DNA from: Anaerolineaceae bacterium | GTDB lineage: Bacteria > Chloroflexota > Anaerolineae > Aggregatilineales > Phototrophicaceae | NCBI GenBank assembly: GCA_020634165.1 | Contig: JACKCF010000001.1 | Span: 1,798,001-1,862,000 of the forward strand | Reading direction: 5' to 3' | Length of the DNA: 64,000 nt | Shown here: piece by piece, positions 18,100-26,866 of the stretch | How positions within the stretch are numbered: position 1 is the first letter of the stretch | How the letters are laid out: the number at the start of each line of letters is the position of its first letter | Translations under genes and position numbers: made by a program | The notes under the pieces: model-generated | Databases searched by the model: none | Told to the model about the DNA's origin: nothing | The model's input: only the letters and a program-made list of their open reading frames with translations

Positions 18100-21000
18100 T
18101 TAGTCCCCTGCGGAAACGTAATCATCCAGTTCATCGAAGTCATCGGCATAGTCAAGTGCGCCCTGGTCCGCCAGACTGGAGTTAGGTCCAATACGCTCAC
18201 GTTCTTTATAAGCGTAGAAGCCTGTGCCTGCTGGGATCAGCTTACCGATAATGACGTTTTCCTTCAGACCATGCAGCGGATCGACCTTGCTTTCGATAGC
18301 TGCACCCGCCAACACCTTGATCGTGTGCTGGAAGCTGGCTGCCGACAGATAGCTTTCAGTGCTCAGGGCGGCTTTGGTGATACCCAGCAGCACAGGCGTA
18401 CCTGCGGCTGGTTCCTTGCCTGCCGAGATCATTTCTTCGTTCATCTGTAGCAGTTGCAGCTTGTCGATCAGTTCACCCGGCAGCACATCACTGTCGCCGC
18501 TCTTGGTGATCTGAACACGATTCAGCATCTTGCGGATCATCACCTCAAAGTGCTTGTCGGCGATGCCCACGCCCTGGCTGCGGTAAACCTTCTGGATTTC
18601 GTCCAGCAGGTAGATACGGGTTGCTTCTTCACCGAGCACACGCAGCAGTTGATGCGGATTACGTGAACCCTCGGTCAACTGCGTACCTCCCCGGATTTCC
18701 ATACCATCATGGATATGGGGCATCAGGCGGGCGTTGAGCGGGATTTCGTAGTCTTCTTCGTCACGACGCTCGAAGCGCACATAAACTGTGCTGTCTTCGA
18801 TGTAGACTTCGCCACCCAGGTCGGATGTGATCGTACCCTCGCCATCGGTTTCCTTGGCGATGACCGCACCCTTCTTGATCGTCTGTTCATCTTCAACGAC
18901 GATTTCCCAGCCCTTGGGAATGACATGTTCCTGGTTGAACACTTCGCTGTCGATAACCGTTGCGATGCGTGCGCCATCTTCGCGTTCAGTCAGCCGCAAA
19001 ATGCCGCTGATATCGACCATAACGCTTTCGCCTTTTGGCTTACGGCGCGCCTCGAACAGCTCTTCAACACGTGGCAGACCGGTTGTGATGTCACCACCTG
19101 CGGAAGCCGTACCACCCAGGTGGAAGGTACGCAGGGTTAGCTGTGTACCCGGTTCACCGATGGACTGCGCGGCGATAATTCCGACGGCTGTACCGATGCT
19201 GACCATTTCGCCAGTACCCAGGTCGCGGCCATAGCACAGCGCACACACACCATGAATCAACTGGCAGGTCATTGGGCTGCGAACTTCTACCTCAGCGATT
19301 GTGCTGTGCAGAATGCGATCAGCCACTTCTTCATCAATCATGCCGTTACGGGAAACGATGAGGTCGCCCGTTTCAGGATCATGAACATCACGGGCAGAGC
19401 AGCGACCAACGATACGCTCGTCAATCGTCTGGCCAGCGATATCATCTGAACGGCGAATCAACAGGCCATGACCAGTACCACAATCGGTGGTATTGACGAT
19501 CATATCCTGCGCAACATCGACCAGACGGCGGGTGAGATAACCCGCATCGGCTGTACGCAGCGCCGTATCCGCCAGACCCTTACGCGCACCATGTGTCGAG
19601 ATGAAGTACTCAAGCGCATTCAGACCTTCACGGAAGTGGCTGCGGATCGGCAGGTCGATAATACGACCCGACGGATCAGCCATCAGACCGCGCATACCCG
19701 CCAACTGAGTGATCGGACCGAAACCACCCTTGGTGGAGCCGGAAAGCGCCATAACGGCGACTGGACCGAATGGATCGAGCGTCGTCTGGAGCAGCGCTTC
19801 CAGGCGGTTCTTCGCACCACTCCACTCTTCGATGGTGATCTGGTAACGTTCTTCTTCTGTCATCAGGCCACGACGGAAGTCACGTTCCGCGCGGGTGACG
19901 GTTGCATCGGCTTCTGCCAGGATTTCGTCACGCTCATCTGGGATGGTGAGGTCGGAAATCGCAATCGTCGTACCGGATAACGTCGCGTACTTAAAGCCGT
20001 AATTCTTAATCGCATCGACGATTTCCGTCGTGCGGTCAGAACCCACAACCTGATAAGCGCGAGCGACTAGATTCTTCAGGCCACCTTTGCCCAGCGTTTC
20101 CTGAACAAAGCGCATTTCGTCTGGCAGGATCGTGTTGAAGATTGCACGGCCAACCGTAGTCGGTTCCGGCTCTTCCTGTGGCTCACGATCATCATAGACA
20201 TTGCCCAACAGGACTGGCGTATGCAATTCAACCAGACCCAGGCCGTATAGGTAATCAATCTCATCCAGATCGACCACCAGCCTGCGTTCGTGCAGATTGC
20301 TGATTTCCAGCGTATCTTGCAAACCCTGCTTGGCAATTAGCTTACGCATCTCGACCGTATTGGCCAGCATGCAGTCAACTTCGCCTTCAATCAAAGCGCG
20401 GATGGTGCGCTCAACGGCTGTTTCGACGACCTTCTTGCGGTCATTATCGTCATATTCGACGACATCATGGTAGACCTCAGCGTTGGCCACATCGCGATAC
20501 TGAATGTAGTAGTAACCATTCGAGCGGAAGGCGATACCGACTTTTGCATCCGGCGATTCCAATGTGGAGAAGCTGCGGAACTTGTCGGCATTCTTCTTCA
20601 GCGTCACAATTTCGACGCTGGGGTCCATCGTCAGATAGTAAATGCCCAGAACCATGTCCTTCGCTGGGGCCACAATCGGCTGACCATCAGCCGGCTTCAG
20701 CAGGTTCTTGGTACTCAGCATCAGCGAACGCGCTTCCTGGACCGCTTTTTCACTCAGCGGCACATGGACAGCCATCTGGTCACCGTCGAAGTCTGCGTTA
20801 AACGCCGAGCAGACCAGCGGGTGAATCTGGATCGCCTTGCCTTCGACCAGGGTCGGCTCAAAGGCCTGGATACCAAGGCGGTGCAGGGTAGGGGCACGGT
20901 TCAACAAAACCGGACGTTCCTTGATGACCTGTTCCAGCACTTCCCAGACTTCTGGCTTCTCACGCTCAATGATGCGCTTGGCACCCTTCACGTTGCTGGC

Positions 21001-22671
21001 ATAGCTGTACTTCACCAGTCGGCTGATGACGAACGGGCGATACAGTTCCAGGGCCATCGTCTTTGGCAGACCGCACTGGTGCAGCTTCAGACGCGGGCCA
21101 ATCACGATAACCGAGCGGCCAGAGTAGTCCACGCGCTTACCCAGCAGGTTGCGGCGGAAGCGACCCTTCTTACCCTTGAGCATATCGCTCAGGGACTTCA
21201 GTTCACGGCGGCCACGGCGGCTGAGTGCCTTGCCACGCTGGCTGTTGTCAATCAGGCTGTCGACCGCTTCCTGCAACATACGCTTCTCGTTGCGGACAAT
21301 CACATCCGGCGCACCCAGTTCCAGCAGGTGCTTAAGACGGTTGTTGCGGTTAATCACGCGGCGATACAGGTCATTCAGGTCACTGGTCGCGAAGCGGCCA
21401 CCATCCAATTGCACCATCGGGCGCAGGTCCGGCGGAATAACAGGCAGCACCGTCAGAATCATCCACTCAGGACGATTGCTGCTGGCACGCAGGCTTTCCA
21501 CCACGCTCAGGCGGCGGGTAGCCTTCTTCTTACGCTGCTTCGACTTGGTCGTGCGAACTTCTTTCCACAGTTCCTTCGACATCTTTTCCAGGTCGAGGGT
21601 ACGCAGAATGTCATAGAAGGCTTCTGCACCCATGCTGGCCTGGAAAACATTGCCATAGCGGCTCTTCAGTTCGCGATAGCGGTTTTCTGACAGGAACTGC
21701 AAAATGTGCAGTTCGCGCATTTCGTTGATTTGCTTCTCAGCACTCTGGCGAATGTTCGACAGGCGGCTGTCCAGCTCAGTGAGCTGTTCATCCAATGTGC
21801 TGTTAACTTCAGCGGAAACACCTTCGATCTCGCCGCCTAGACTGTCCAGCTCTTGCTGGCGCATGTTGGCGATTTCTTGCTGAAGGTCGCTCAGGTAGCG
21901 GTTGGTGGCTTCCTGTACGCGGCTGATGTGGTCATTATTGATCGTTTCGCCCTTGGTAGCGACCACCAGGTCGGCCATCTCAAAGTTGATGTCTTCAGGC
22001 GCATCCTGGCCCATCAACGTTTCGACGCGGCCCTGTAGGCGTTGGGCTTCTTTCATGACATCGTCGCTCAGGCGGTTCAGCTCAGTCTCGAAGTGACCGT
22101 CAATAGCCTTGACGCGATCTTCGTACTGGCCCAGGTACGCATCATGATTCCCACGAATCTCATCAATGCGGTCCTGAATATCGCCACCGAGTTCTTTCTC
22201 TTTCAGCGACAGTTCTTTTTCAATGCGCTGGATGACGCGATTGCGAGCATCTTCATCAACACGGGTGATGACATACTGAGCGAAGTACAGAACGCGATCC
22301 AGGTTACGGCGGCTGACATCTAGCAGCAGGCCGAGGTAACTGGGAACACGGCGGGTGTACCACACATGAGCGACCGGAGCGGCCAGCTCGATGTGGCCCA
22401 TGCGCTCACGGCGCACAGACGAGCGAGTCACTTCAACACCACACTTGTCACAGACAATGCCACGATAGCGGATGTTCTTGTACTTGCCGCAATAGCACTG
22501 CCAATCTCGCGTCGGACCGAAGATGGCCTCGCAGAACAAACCATCTTTTTCCGGGCGCAAGCGCCGGTAGTTGATGGTTTCCGGCTTGGTCACTTCGCCA
22601 TATGACCATGAGCGAATATGCTCAGGCGAGGCCAAGCTAATACGCAGAGCGCTGAATTCTTTTGCCTCCAA
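18100..22671 (-). CDS. rpoC: RNA polymerase beta' subunit RpoC
   Basis: The largest subunit of RNA polymerase. The N-terminal zinc finger has Cys59, Cys61, Cys74 and Cys77; the active-site NADFDGDQM is intact. The bridge/trigger region (MRGLMADPSGRIIDLPI, with GGFGPITQLAGMRG before it) and the second zinc site (HGVCALCYGRDL) are present. Between the finger and MGAEAF there is about 175 residues more than in E. coli (residues about 140-325), rich in Glu, Gln and Arg with heptad-like helices, a lineage-type insertion. The start is TTG at 22671 with AGGAGG 7 bases ahead. rpoB is not adjacent: the gene upstream is prfB. Strong tandem promoters sit in between. Confidence 0.98.
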   Translation of the reverse strand: MEAKEFSALRISLASPEHIRSWSYGEVTKPETINYRRLRPEKDGLFCEAIFGPTRDWQCYCGKYKNIRYRGIVCDKCGVEVTRSSVRRERMGHIELAAPVAHVWYTRRVPSYLGLLLDVSRRNLDRVLYFAQYVITRVDEDARNRVIQRIEKELSLKEKELGGDIQDRIDEIRGNHDAYLGQYEDRVKAIDGHFETELNRLSDDVMKEAQRLQGRVETLMGQDAPEDINFEMADLVVATKGETINNDHISRVQEATNRYLSDLQQEIANMRQQELDSLGGEIEGVSAEVNSTLDEQLTELDSRLSNIRQSAEKQINEMRELHILQFLSENRYRELKSRYGNVFQASMGAEAFYDILRTLDLEKMSKELWKEVRTTKSKQRKKKATRRLSVVESLRASSNRPEWMILTVLPVIPPDLRPMVQLDGGRFATSDLNDLYRRVINRNNRLKHLLELGAPDVIVRNEKRMLQEAVDSLIDNSQRGKALSRRGRRELKSLSDMLKGKKGRFRRNLLGKRVDYSGRSVIVIGPRLKLHQCGLPKTMALELYRPFVISRLVKYSYASNVKGAKRIIEREKPEVWEVLEQVIKERPVLLNRAPTLHRLGIQAFEPTLVEGKAIQIHPLVCSAFNADFDGDQMAVHVPLSEKAVQEARSLMLSTKNLLKPADGQPIVAPAKDMVLGIYYLTMDPSVEIVTLKKNADKFRSFSTLESPDAKVGIAFRSNGYYYIQYRDVANAEVYHDVVEYDDNDRKKVVETAVERTIRALIEGEVDCMLANTVEMRKLIAKQGLQDTLEISNLHERRLVVDLDEIDYLYGLGLVELHTPVLLGNVYDDREPQEEPEPTTVGRAIFNTILPDEMRFVQETLGKGGLKNLVARAYQVVGSDRTTEIVDAIKNYGFKYATLSGTTIAISDLTIPDERDEILAEADATVTRAERDFRRGLMTEEERYQITIEEWSGAKNRLEALLQTTLDPFGPVAVMALSGSTKGGFGPITQLAGMRGLMADPSGRIIDLPIRSHFREGLNALEYFISTHGARKGLADTALRTADAGYLTRRLVDVAQDMIVNTTDCGTGHGLLIRRSDDIAGQTIDERIVGRCSARDVHDPETGDLIVSRNGMIDEEVADRILHSTIAEVEVRSPMTCQLIHGVCALCYGRDLGTGEMVSIGTAVGIIAAQSIGEPGTQLTLRTFHLGGTASAGGDITTGLPRVEELFEARRKPKGESVMVDISGILRLTEREDGARIATVIDSEVFNQEHVIPKGWEIVVEDEQTIKKGAVIAKETDGEGTITSDLGGEVYIEDSTVYVRFERRDEEDYEIPLNARLMPHIHDGMEIRGGTQLTEGSRNPHQLLRVLGEEATRIYLLDEIQKVYRSQGVGIADKHFEVMIRKMLNRVQITKSGDSDVLPGELIDKLQLLQMNEEMISAGKEPAAGTPVLLGITKAALSTESYLSAASFQHTIKVLAGAAIESKVDPLHGLKENVIIGKLIPAGTGFYAYKERERIGPNSSLADQGALDYADDFDELDDYVSAGD

Positions 22672-22712
22672 GGCGCATCCTCCTATAGGCTAGCAGCTTG
22701 TGTGGGTAAAAA

Positions 22713-22725
22713 GTACACGGTGTAC
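22713..22725. promoter_or_regulatory. Perfect palindrome in the rpoC leader
   Basis: GTACACGGTGTAC is a 13-base palindrome with a single central base, about 45 bases before the rpoC start codon and inside the predicted 5' UTR. It may be an operator or a small hairpin; no known binding protein is recognised. Confidence 0.4.
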
Positions 22726-22812
22726 CGATATGGTGGAGACGATACACGACAAAAACACCGCCAAATTCCATCCAATGGTCTTGACGATGTCACGATATGA
22801 CTAAATTGCGGA

Positions 22813-22828
22813 ATGAGATTTTTCTCAT
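22813..22828. promoter_or_regulatory. Inverted repeat at the predicted 5' end of the rpoC mRNA
   Basis: ATGAGA and TCTCAT form a 6-bp stem with a four-base loop (16 bases in all). It starts a few bases downstream of the -10 element at 22838-22843, so it would be at about +3 to +18 of the transcript. It could be a 5' stabilising hairpin or an operator overlapping the start site. Confidence 0.45.
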
Positions 22829-22837
22829 AGGAAGCAA

Positions 22838-22866
22838 ATTATATCCACCCAGACAATCTATGTCAA
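22838..22866 (-). promoter_or_regulatory. Perfect-consensus sigma-70 promoter for rpoC (P2)
   Basis: On the minus strand TTGACA (22866-22861) is followed after exactly 17 bases by TATAAT (22843-22838). Both hexamers and the spacing match the housekeeping-sigma consensus exactly. It drives rpoC with a leader of roughly 160 bases. Confidence 0.85.
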
Positions 22867-22899
22867 GGAGGATACAGCAGCGGGTTGTTTGTTTTGGTT

Positions 22900-22928
22900 A
22901 TCATAGCCAGATTTCTGATGAATGTCAA
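22900..22928 (-). promoter_or_regulatory. Second sigma-70 promoter for rpoC (P1)
   Basis: On the minus strand TTGACA (22928-22923) is followed after 17 bases by TATGAT (22905-22900), 11 of 12 consensus positions. It lies about 62 bases upstream of P2 and just downstream of the prfB stop codon, making a tandem promoter pair. Confidence 0.75.
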
Positions 22929-22960
22929 ACATACCCATTTGGGCAACACCCAAGGAAACG

Positions 22961-24055
22961 CTATTCGCTGGGTGCGGAAGCAATTTTGCTGCGCAGGTAA
23001 GCCTCCATAAAATCGTCCAGTCGGCCATCGAGCACCGCATTAACCTGACCTGTTTCATAATTCGTGCGATGGTCCTTAACCATCTGGTACGGATGCAGCA
23101 CATATGACCGGATTTGGTTGCCCCATCCGGCATCCACATTTTCGCCCTTAAGCGCCGCCAACTCTTCTTGCTGCTTTTGCCGTTCCAGGTCAAACAGGCG
23201 CGCTTTCAATACCTGCATCGCCCGTTCTTTGTTCTGTAACTGGCTCTTCTGGTTCTGCGAACTGACGACAATGCCTGTTTCCAGGTGGGTGATGCGCACC
23301 GCCGAGTCAGTCGTATTCACACTCTGCCCACCCGGCCCACTGCTGCGGAACACATCCACGCGGATGTCGGCGTCTTTAATCTCGATGTCGATGTCCTCAG
23401 CGATGTCCGGCCACAGTTCGACTTTGGCGAAAGAGGTATGCCGTCGGGCGTTAGAATCAAATGGGCTGATGCGTACCAGCCGATGCACGCCTTGTTCACT
23501 CTGAAGATAGCCATAAGCGTAATCGCCTTTGACTGCAATCGTCACACTCTTGACGCCAGCTTCGTCGCCTGCACTCCGGTCGATGATCTCCGCCTTATAG
23601 CCAGATTGTTCCATCCAGCGCAGATACATGCGCTCTAAAATCTCGGCCCAATCCTGCGCGTCGACGCCGCCTGCGCCCGCATGGATCGACAGAATAGCGT
23701 TTTCATCATCATATTCGCCACTCAACATCGCCTGCAACGACAGCTTATCGAGTTCCTCGGTGAGGGCATTTGCTTCGGCGGTGAGTTCGTCCAACATGCT
23801 GTCATCAAGTTCAGCCAGTTCCAATGCGTCATTCGTCCGCTGCCGGATTTTGAGCCATTTTTCGACCTGAGATTTGAGCCGTGACATTTTCTGCATCAAC
23901 TGCTGTGCCGCCGTTGGATCATTCCAGAAGTCAGCATCGCTGGCCTGGGTTTCGATCTCCTTGATCTGCGCGACCTTTTCTTCGATATTCAACCTCGCCA
24001 TAAGATGGGCGACTTCATCGCGCATCGCCATCAGGCGTTCAATTAATCCGTCCAT
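22961..24055 (-). CDS. prfB: Peptide chain release factor 2
   Basis: RF2 releases finished proteins at UGA and UAA codons. The GGQ peptide-release motif is in SSGPGGQSVNTTDSAVRITH, and the region ISPFDSNARRHTSF, which carries the SPF codon-reading tripeptide of RF2, is present. The N-terminal domain has DADFWNDP, usual for RF2. In many bacteria this gene needs a +1 frameshift at an in-frame UGA near codon 26. Here the region (codons 15-35) is open in one frame, so no frameshift is needed. I start at the ATG at 24055 because AGGAAG lies 8 bases ahead; upstream codons to 24148 are open but not RF2-like. The next gene downstream on this strand is rpoC. Confidence 0.95.
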   Translation of the reverse strand: MDGLIERLMAMRDEVAHLMARLNIEEKVAQIKEIETQASDADFWNDPTAAQQLMQKMSRLKSQVEKWLKIRQRTNDALELAELDDSMLDELTAEANALTEELDKLSLQAMLSGEYDDENAILSIHAGAGGVDAQDWAEILERMYLRWMEQSGYKAEIIDRSAGDEAGVKSVTIAVKGDYAYGYLQSEQGVHRLVRISPFDSNARRHTSFAKVELWPDIAEDIDIEIKDADIRVDVFRSSGPGGQSVNTTDSAVRITHLETGIVVSSQNQKSQLQNKERAMQVLKARLFDLERQKQQEELAALKGENVDAGWGNQIRSYVLHPYQMVKDHRTNYETGQVNAVLDGRLDDFMEAYLRSKIASAPSE

Positions 24056-24385
24056 AAACAGTCTTCCTGAATTGTGATGCTGCTTAAAGTGGCAGCATGT
24101 CGAGAAGTTGTCAATAGCTTGATGCTTCGTTTTGGGACTGTGGCACACAAAAACACAACGTCAAAAACAGCAGCAACATCAATTTTATACGGCGCTGGTC
24201 ACACAATATTATGTTGTTCTGGCTCTGGAATTGCTAGAGGCTTGTTGCAGCGAGCGGTAGATGCAATCAGGCTATTAGCGCATATGGAGTAGGCAACTGG
24301 CACTCTGACAAACAAAAAGTGCAAGCTTCATAGTCGAAGAATCTTGCACAGTCTGTTCGTGCTGGATGAGTTGTTATTATGGAAC
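24056..24385. other. Intergenic region between the globin gene and prfB
   Basis: This 330-base stretch has no gene I can support. It holds the globin terminator (24314-24349) and a hairpin ATGCTGC/GCAGCAT (24077-24083 with 24092-24098) about 20 bases ahead of the prfB start codon. A minus-strand TTGACA (24114-24109) also lies here, but the expected -10 position is poor (CACTTT). The prfB promoter must lie here but I cannot fix it with confidence. Confidence 0.5.
24314..24349 (-). terminator. Rho-independent terminator of the globin gene
   Basis: On the minus strand GTGCAAG (24349-24343) pairs with CTTGCAC (24325-24319), with an inner CTTC/GAAG pairing, followed by TTTTTGTTTG. It lies 37 bases after the globin stop. 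Confidence 0.75.
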
Positions 24386-24820
24386 TTAGTGGCCTTCGGG
24401 GGCCAGCGTTGCTGCCGCGATATCTGCCAGATAGGTGTAGGTTCGTATCCACGCTTCTTCGACCTCTGCCGTCCATAGCTCGCCAAGCACCTCTTCAAGT
24501 GTCATCATCAGCGCGCCGCCAACTTTCTGGAACATCTCAGGGCGCACGCCATATTTGGCATGGCGCTTTCCCAACTGGGTCATCGCTGGAACAAGCAGGT
24601 GCGGCTGTTGGATGCTGCCGATCATCACGCGCAGCGCGCTGAAGAATTTCTGGCGCTGGTCTCTCATATCCGTATGCGCGAACAAGGGCTTAAGGTCTGG
24701 TGCAATGTCAAAGAGGTACCCATAGAAAATATCCGCAGCTTGTTTTGAATTGCTTTCCACATATTTGAAAGAGGCTTTTAACTGTTGCAGTTCTTCAGGC
24801 GTAAATGCCACTGGATTCAT
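24386..24820 (-). CDS. Single-domain globin
   Basis: A bacterial single-domain globin related to Vitreoscilla haemoglobin and the haem domain of flavohaemoglobins. It shows the helix-A start FTPEELQQLKASFKYVE, the B/C region ADIFYGYLFDIAPDLKPLF, and the likely proximal His in LGKRHAKYGVRPEMF followed by VGGALMMTLEEVLGELW. No reductase domain follows: the gene ends at 144 residues with a terminator. The protein would bind oxygen or nitric oxide in the cytoplasm, and would need a separate reductase. The tyrosine in YGYL rather than a typical B10 context makes ligand preference hard to call. It stands alone, between SpoU methyltransferase and prfB genes on the same strand. Confidence 0.88.
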   Translation of the reverse strand: MNPVAFTPEELQQLKASFKYVESNSKQAADIFYGYLFDIAPDLKPLFAHTDMRDQRQKFFSALRVMIGSIQQPHLLVPAMTQLGKRHAKYGVRPEMFQKVGGALMMTLEEVLGELWTAEVEEAWIRTYTYLADIAAATLAPEGH

Positions 24821-25015
24821 GTAATCAATCTCCTTCAGATAGAGGACATGCTTCGTCTGTTATATTCGTTAATTTAGTATAATAGGGAAAGCATTAGCCT
24901 GTGTGCATTAATTGTGTGTCAATGTTTTAACATGAGTATGTTTTGTGCTGAATCTCTGCTCAATAAGCCAGAGGAGCATGAAAGGGAGCTTTAGTGATTT
25001 TGAGAACGGGGGGCT

Positions 25016-25819
25016 TTAGCTGCTTTGCAGGCGTTGACGAAGAGCTTCATACATGAATATCGCGCCGGATACCGACACATTGAGCGAATCCGCCACCTGA
25101 CCAATCATCGGGATTTTTACAAGGCTGTCACACTGCTGCACCCAGAACTCGTCAAGCCCTGTATCTTCCGTACCCATGATGATCGCTGAACGGTCTGCCA
25201 GATTGATGTCAAACAGGGATGTCGCACCCTCTAAATGGCTGGCGAAAACCTGGTACCCATTCTGCTTAAAGTAATCTATGGTATCCCGACTGTTTGCAGC
25301 GTAAATCGTATTGAGGAAGCAGGTTCCCGTGCTGCTGCGGATGATGTTCGGGTTATACAGATCAAGCGAGGTATCCACCAGCACCGTCATGAAGCCGGTT
25401 GCATCGGCTGTGCGTAGCAGCGCGCCGATGTTCCCTGGAATCTGCAAGTTGACCAATGCCAGTACGCTGCCTGCATATGCGGGGTCAAGCTGGCTGATGT
25501 GTGGCAGGGGAGGGGCAACCATCACCGCCAGTAAGCCACCAGGGTTCTGCCGATAGCTTGTCTTGACCATGACTTGCTCAGTCACGGGATGAATCAGATG
25601 AGGGTCCAGCATTCGCATGATATACCAGTCACCCTCGCTGGCCAGTTCCTCACAGAAGAACGCATAGTCCAGTTGGTAGCCTTGTTCGATGGCACGCTCA
25701 AGGTCACGGTAATACTCAATCACAAAACGCTGACTTTGTTCTCGGCTGCGCTTGAACCGCAGCTTAAAAGCCAGTTTGACCTTGTTATTCTGGGTACTGG
25801 TAATCGGAATATTTGCCAT
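25016..25819 (-). CDS. SpoU/TrmH-family RNA 2'-O-methyltransferase
   Basis: A SPOUT-class methyltransferase with a knot fold. The three SpoU motifs are visible in the C-terminal half: LVNLQIPGNIGALLRTADATG (motif 1, split here as seen), IIMGTEDTGLDEFW (motif 2), and VKIPMIGQVADSLNVS plus GAIFMYEALRQR (motif 3). Residues 1-100 form a substrate-binding domain starting KVKLAFKLRFKRSREQSQRFVIE, usual for rRNA methyltransferases such as the 23S G2251/U2479 types. The exact target nucleotide cannot be called. It begins one base into the ftsY stop codon (TAATG), so it is translationally coupled to ftsY. Confidence 0.92.
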   Translation of the reverse strand: MANIPITSTQNNKVKLAFKLRFKRSREQSQRFVIEYYRDLERAIEQGYQLDYAFFCEELASEGDWYIMRMLDPHLIHPVTEQVMVKTSYRQNPGGLLAVMVAPPLPHISQLDPAYAGSVLALVNLQIPGNIGALLRTADATGFMTVLVDTSLDLYNPNIIRSSTGTCFLNTIYAANSRDTIDYFKQNGYQVFASHLEGATSLFDINLADRSAIIMGTEDTGLDEFWVQQCDSLVKIPMIGQVADSLNVSVSGAIFMYEALRQRLQSS

Positions 25820-26721
25820 TAAGGCTCGTCAAATAAGCTGTCTACAAACTGGTTCACATCGAAGGGCACGAGGTCATCGATGCCTTCACCCAGGCCAATA
25901 AACTGGACCGGCGCGCCAATTTCCGTAAACACCGAGAAGATCATCCCCCCGCGTGAGGTACCATCCAGCTTGGTAACAACCAGTCCGGTGACGTTCGATG
26001 TCTCCGCGAACTTCTGTCCCTGCTTGAGTGCGTTCTGGCCAGTCGTGCCGTCCAGCACCAGTAAGACCTCATGCGGCGCACCTGGAACAGCCTTGCTGAT
26101 GACGTTCTTGACCTTCTCAAGCTCGCGCATCAGGTTGTAGTTATTGTGCAGGCGTCCGGCTGTGTCGATGATCAGCAGGTCATGTCCACGTGATTTGGCT
26201 GCCTGTATAGCATCATACACCACAGCACCTGGATCAGACCCTTGTTGATTGGCAATGACCGGTACACCAGCGCGTTCGCCCCATTTCTGGAGCTGTTCAA
26301 TAGCTGCCGCGCGGAACGTATCACCAGCCGCCAGGATGACATCACGGCCCTGTTTCTTAAAACGATGGGCCAGCTTCGCAATCGAGGTGGTCTTGCCGGA
26401 GCCATTCACTCCGACAACCAGAATAATCGACAGCTCGCGGCCATGGATATCCAGCGGTGGCGGCGGGTCGATCAATGCCGTCAGCGAGGATTTCAAGATG
26501 TTGTTCATTTTATCGGTCCGCGTGATGCCTTCCCGCGTGACCGTTTCTTTGACGTATTCGACCACTGTTTCGGTTGTCTCCAGGCCCAGATCAGCCTGAA
26601 TCAGGGTCGCTTCCAGATCGTCCCAGGTGTCCTCGTCGATTTCCGTATTGCCCAATACCTGGGCGATGCGTCCGGCGATAGATTGCCGTGTGCGCGATAG
26701 TCCGCGTTTGAAAATACCCAA
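25819..26721 (-). CDS. ftsY: Signal recognition particle receptor FtsY
   Basis: The SRP receptor GTPase that docks ribosome-SRP complexes at the membrane. The NG domain is complete: the N part (IFKRGLSRTRQSIAGRI to ADLGLETTETVVEYV), the P-loop VVGVNGSGKTTSIAKLAHRF, the DTFRAAAIEQL motif, IIDTAGRLHNNYNLM, TKLDGTSRGG, and the closing FIGLGEGIDDLVPFD. The frame is open to 26949, but that part is not FtsY-like. TTG at 26721 is the best start, because AGGGAG lies 8 bases ahead and the protein then begins with the usual GIFKRGL. The acidic A domain of E. coli is absent, as in many bacteria. It is followed by the SpoU gene with a 1-base overlap. Confidence 0.95.
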   Translation of the reverse strand: MGIFKRGLSRTRQSIAGRIAQVLGNTEIDEDTWDDLEATLIQADLGLETTETVVEYVKETVTREGITRTDKMNNILKSSLTALIDPPPPLDIHGRELSIILVVGVNGSGKTTSIAKLAHRFKKQGRDVILAAGDTFRAAAIEQLQKWGERAGVPVIANQQGSDPGAVVYDAIQAAKSRGHDLLIIDTAGRLHNNYNLMRELEKVKNVISKAVPGAPHEVLLVLDGTTGQNALKQGQKFAETSNVTGLVVTKLDGTSRGGMIFSVFTEIGAPVQFIGLGEGIDDLVPFDVNQFVDSLFDEP

Positions 26722-26795
26722 CGCTGCTGCTCCCTGTGCGCTTGCTCTTTCTTGAGCGTGATCGTTCAGTCGTTCGTTTTTCGTAAACGTTTGGC

Positions 26796-26824
26796 AGTAT
26801 ACATGCCGTGCAACAGTGCTACAA
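26796..26824 (-). promoter_or_regulatory. Possible ftsY promoter
   Basis: Minus strand TTGTAG (26824-26819), 17-base spacer, TATACT (26801-26796). The -10 is good and the -35 weak. The start site would be about 75 bases before the TTG start codon of ftsY. Confidence 0.4.
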
Positions 26825-26838
26825 GCGGCGAGCATGAT

Positions 26839-26844
26839 TATAAT
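26839..26844 (+). promoter_or_regulatory. Likely -10 element for moaC
   Basis: A perfect TATAAT lies 23 bases ahead of the moaC ATG, with GGAGG in between. No convincing -35 is present, so the promoter may need an activator. Confidence 0.45.
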
Positions 26845-26866
26845 GGATTTCATATGGAGGTAACTT

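Noticed and set aside
20467..21690. 407-codon open frame antisense to rpoC
   Set aside because: Long, but it lies opposite the most conserved part of RpoC and shows no domain pattern. Long antisense frames are common in GC-biased conserved genes.
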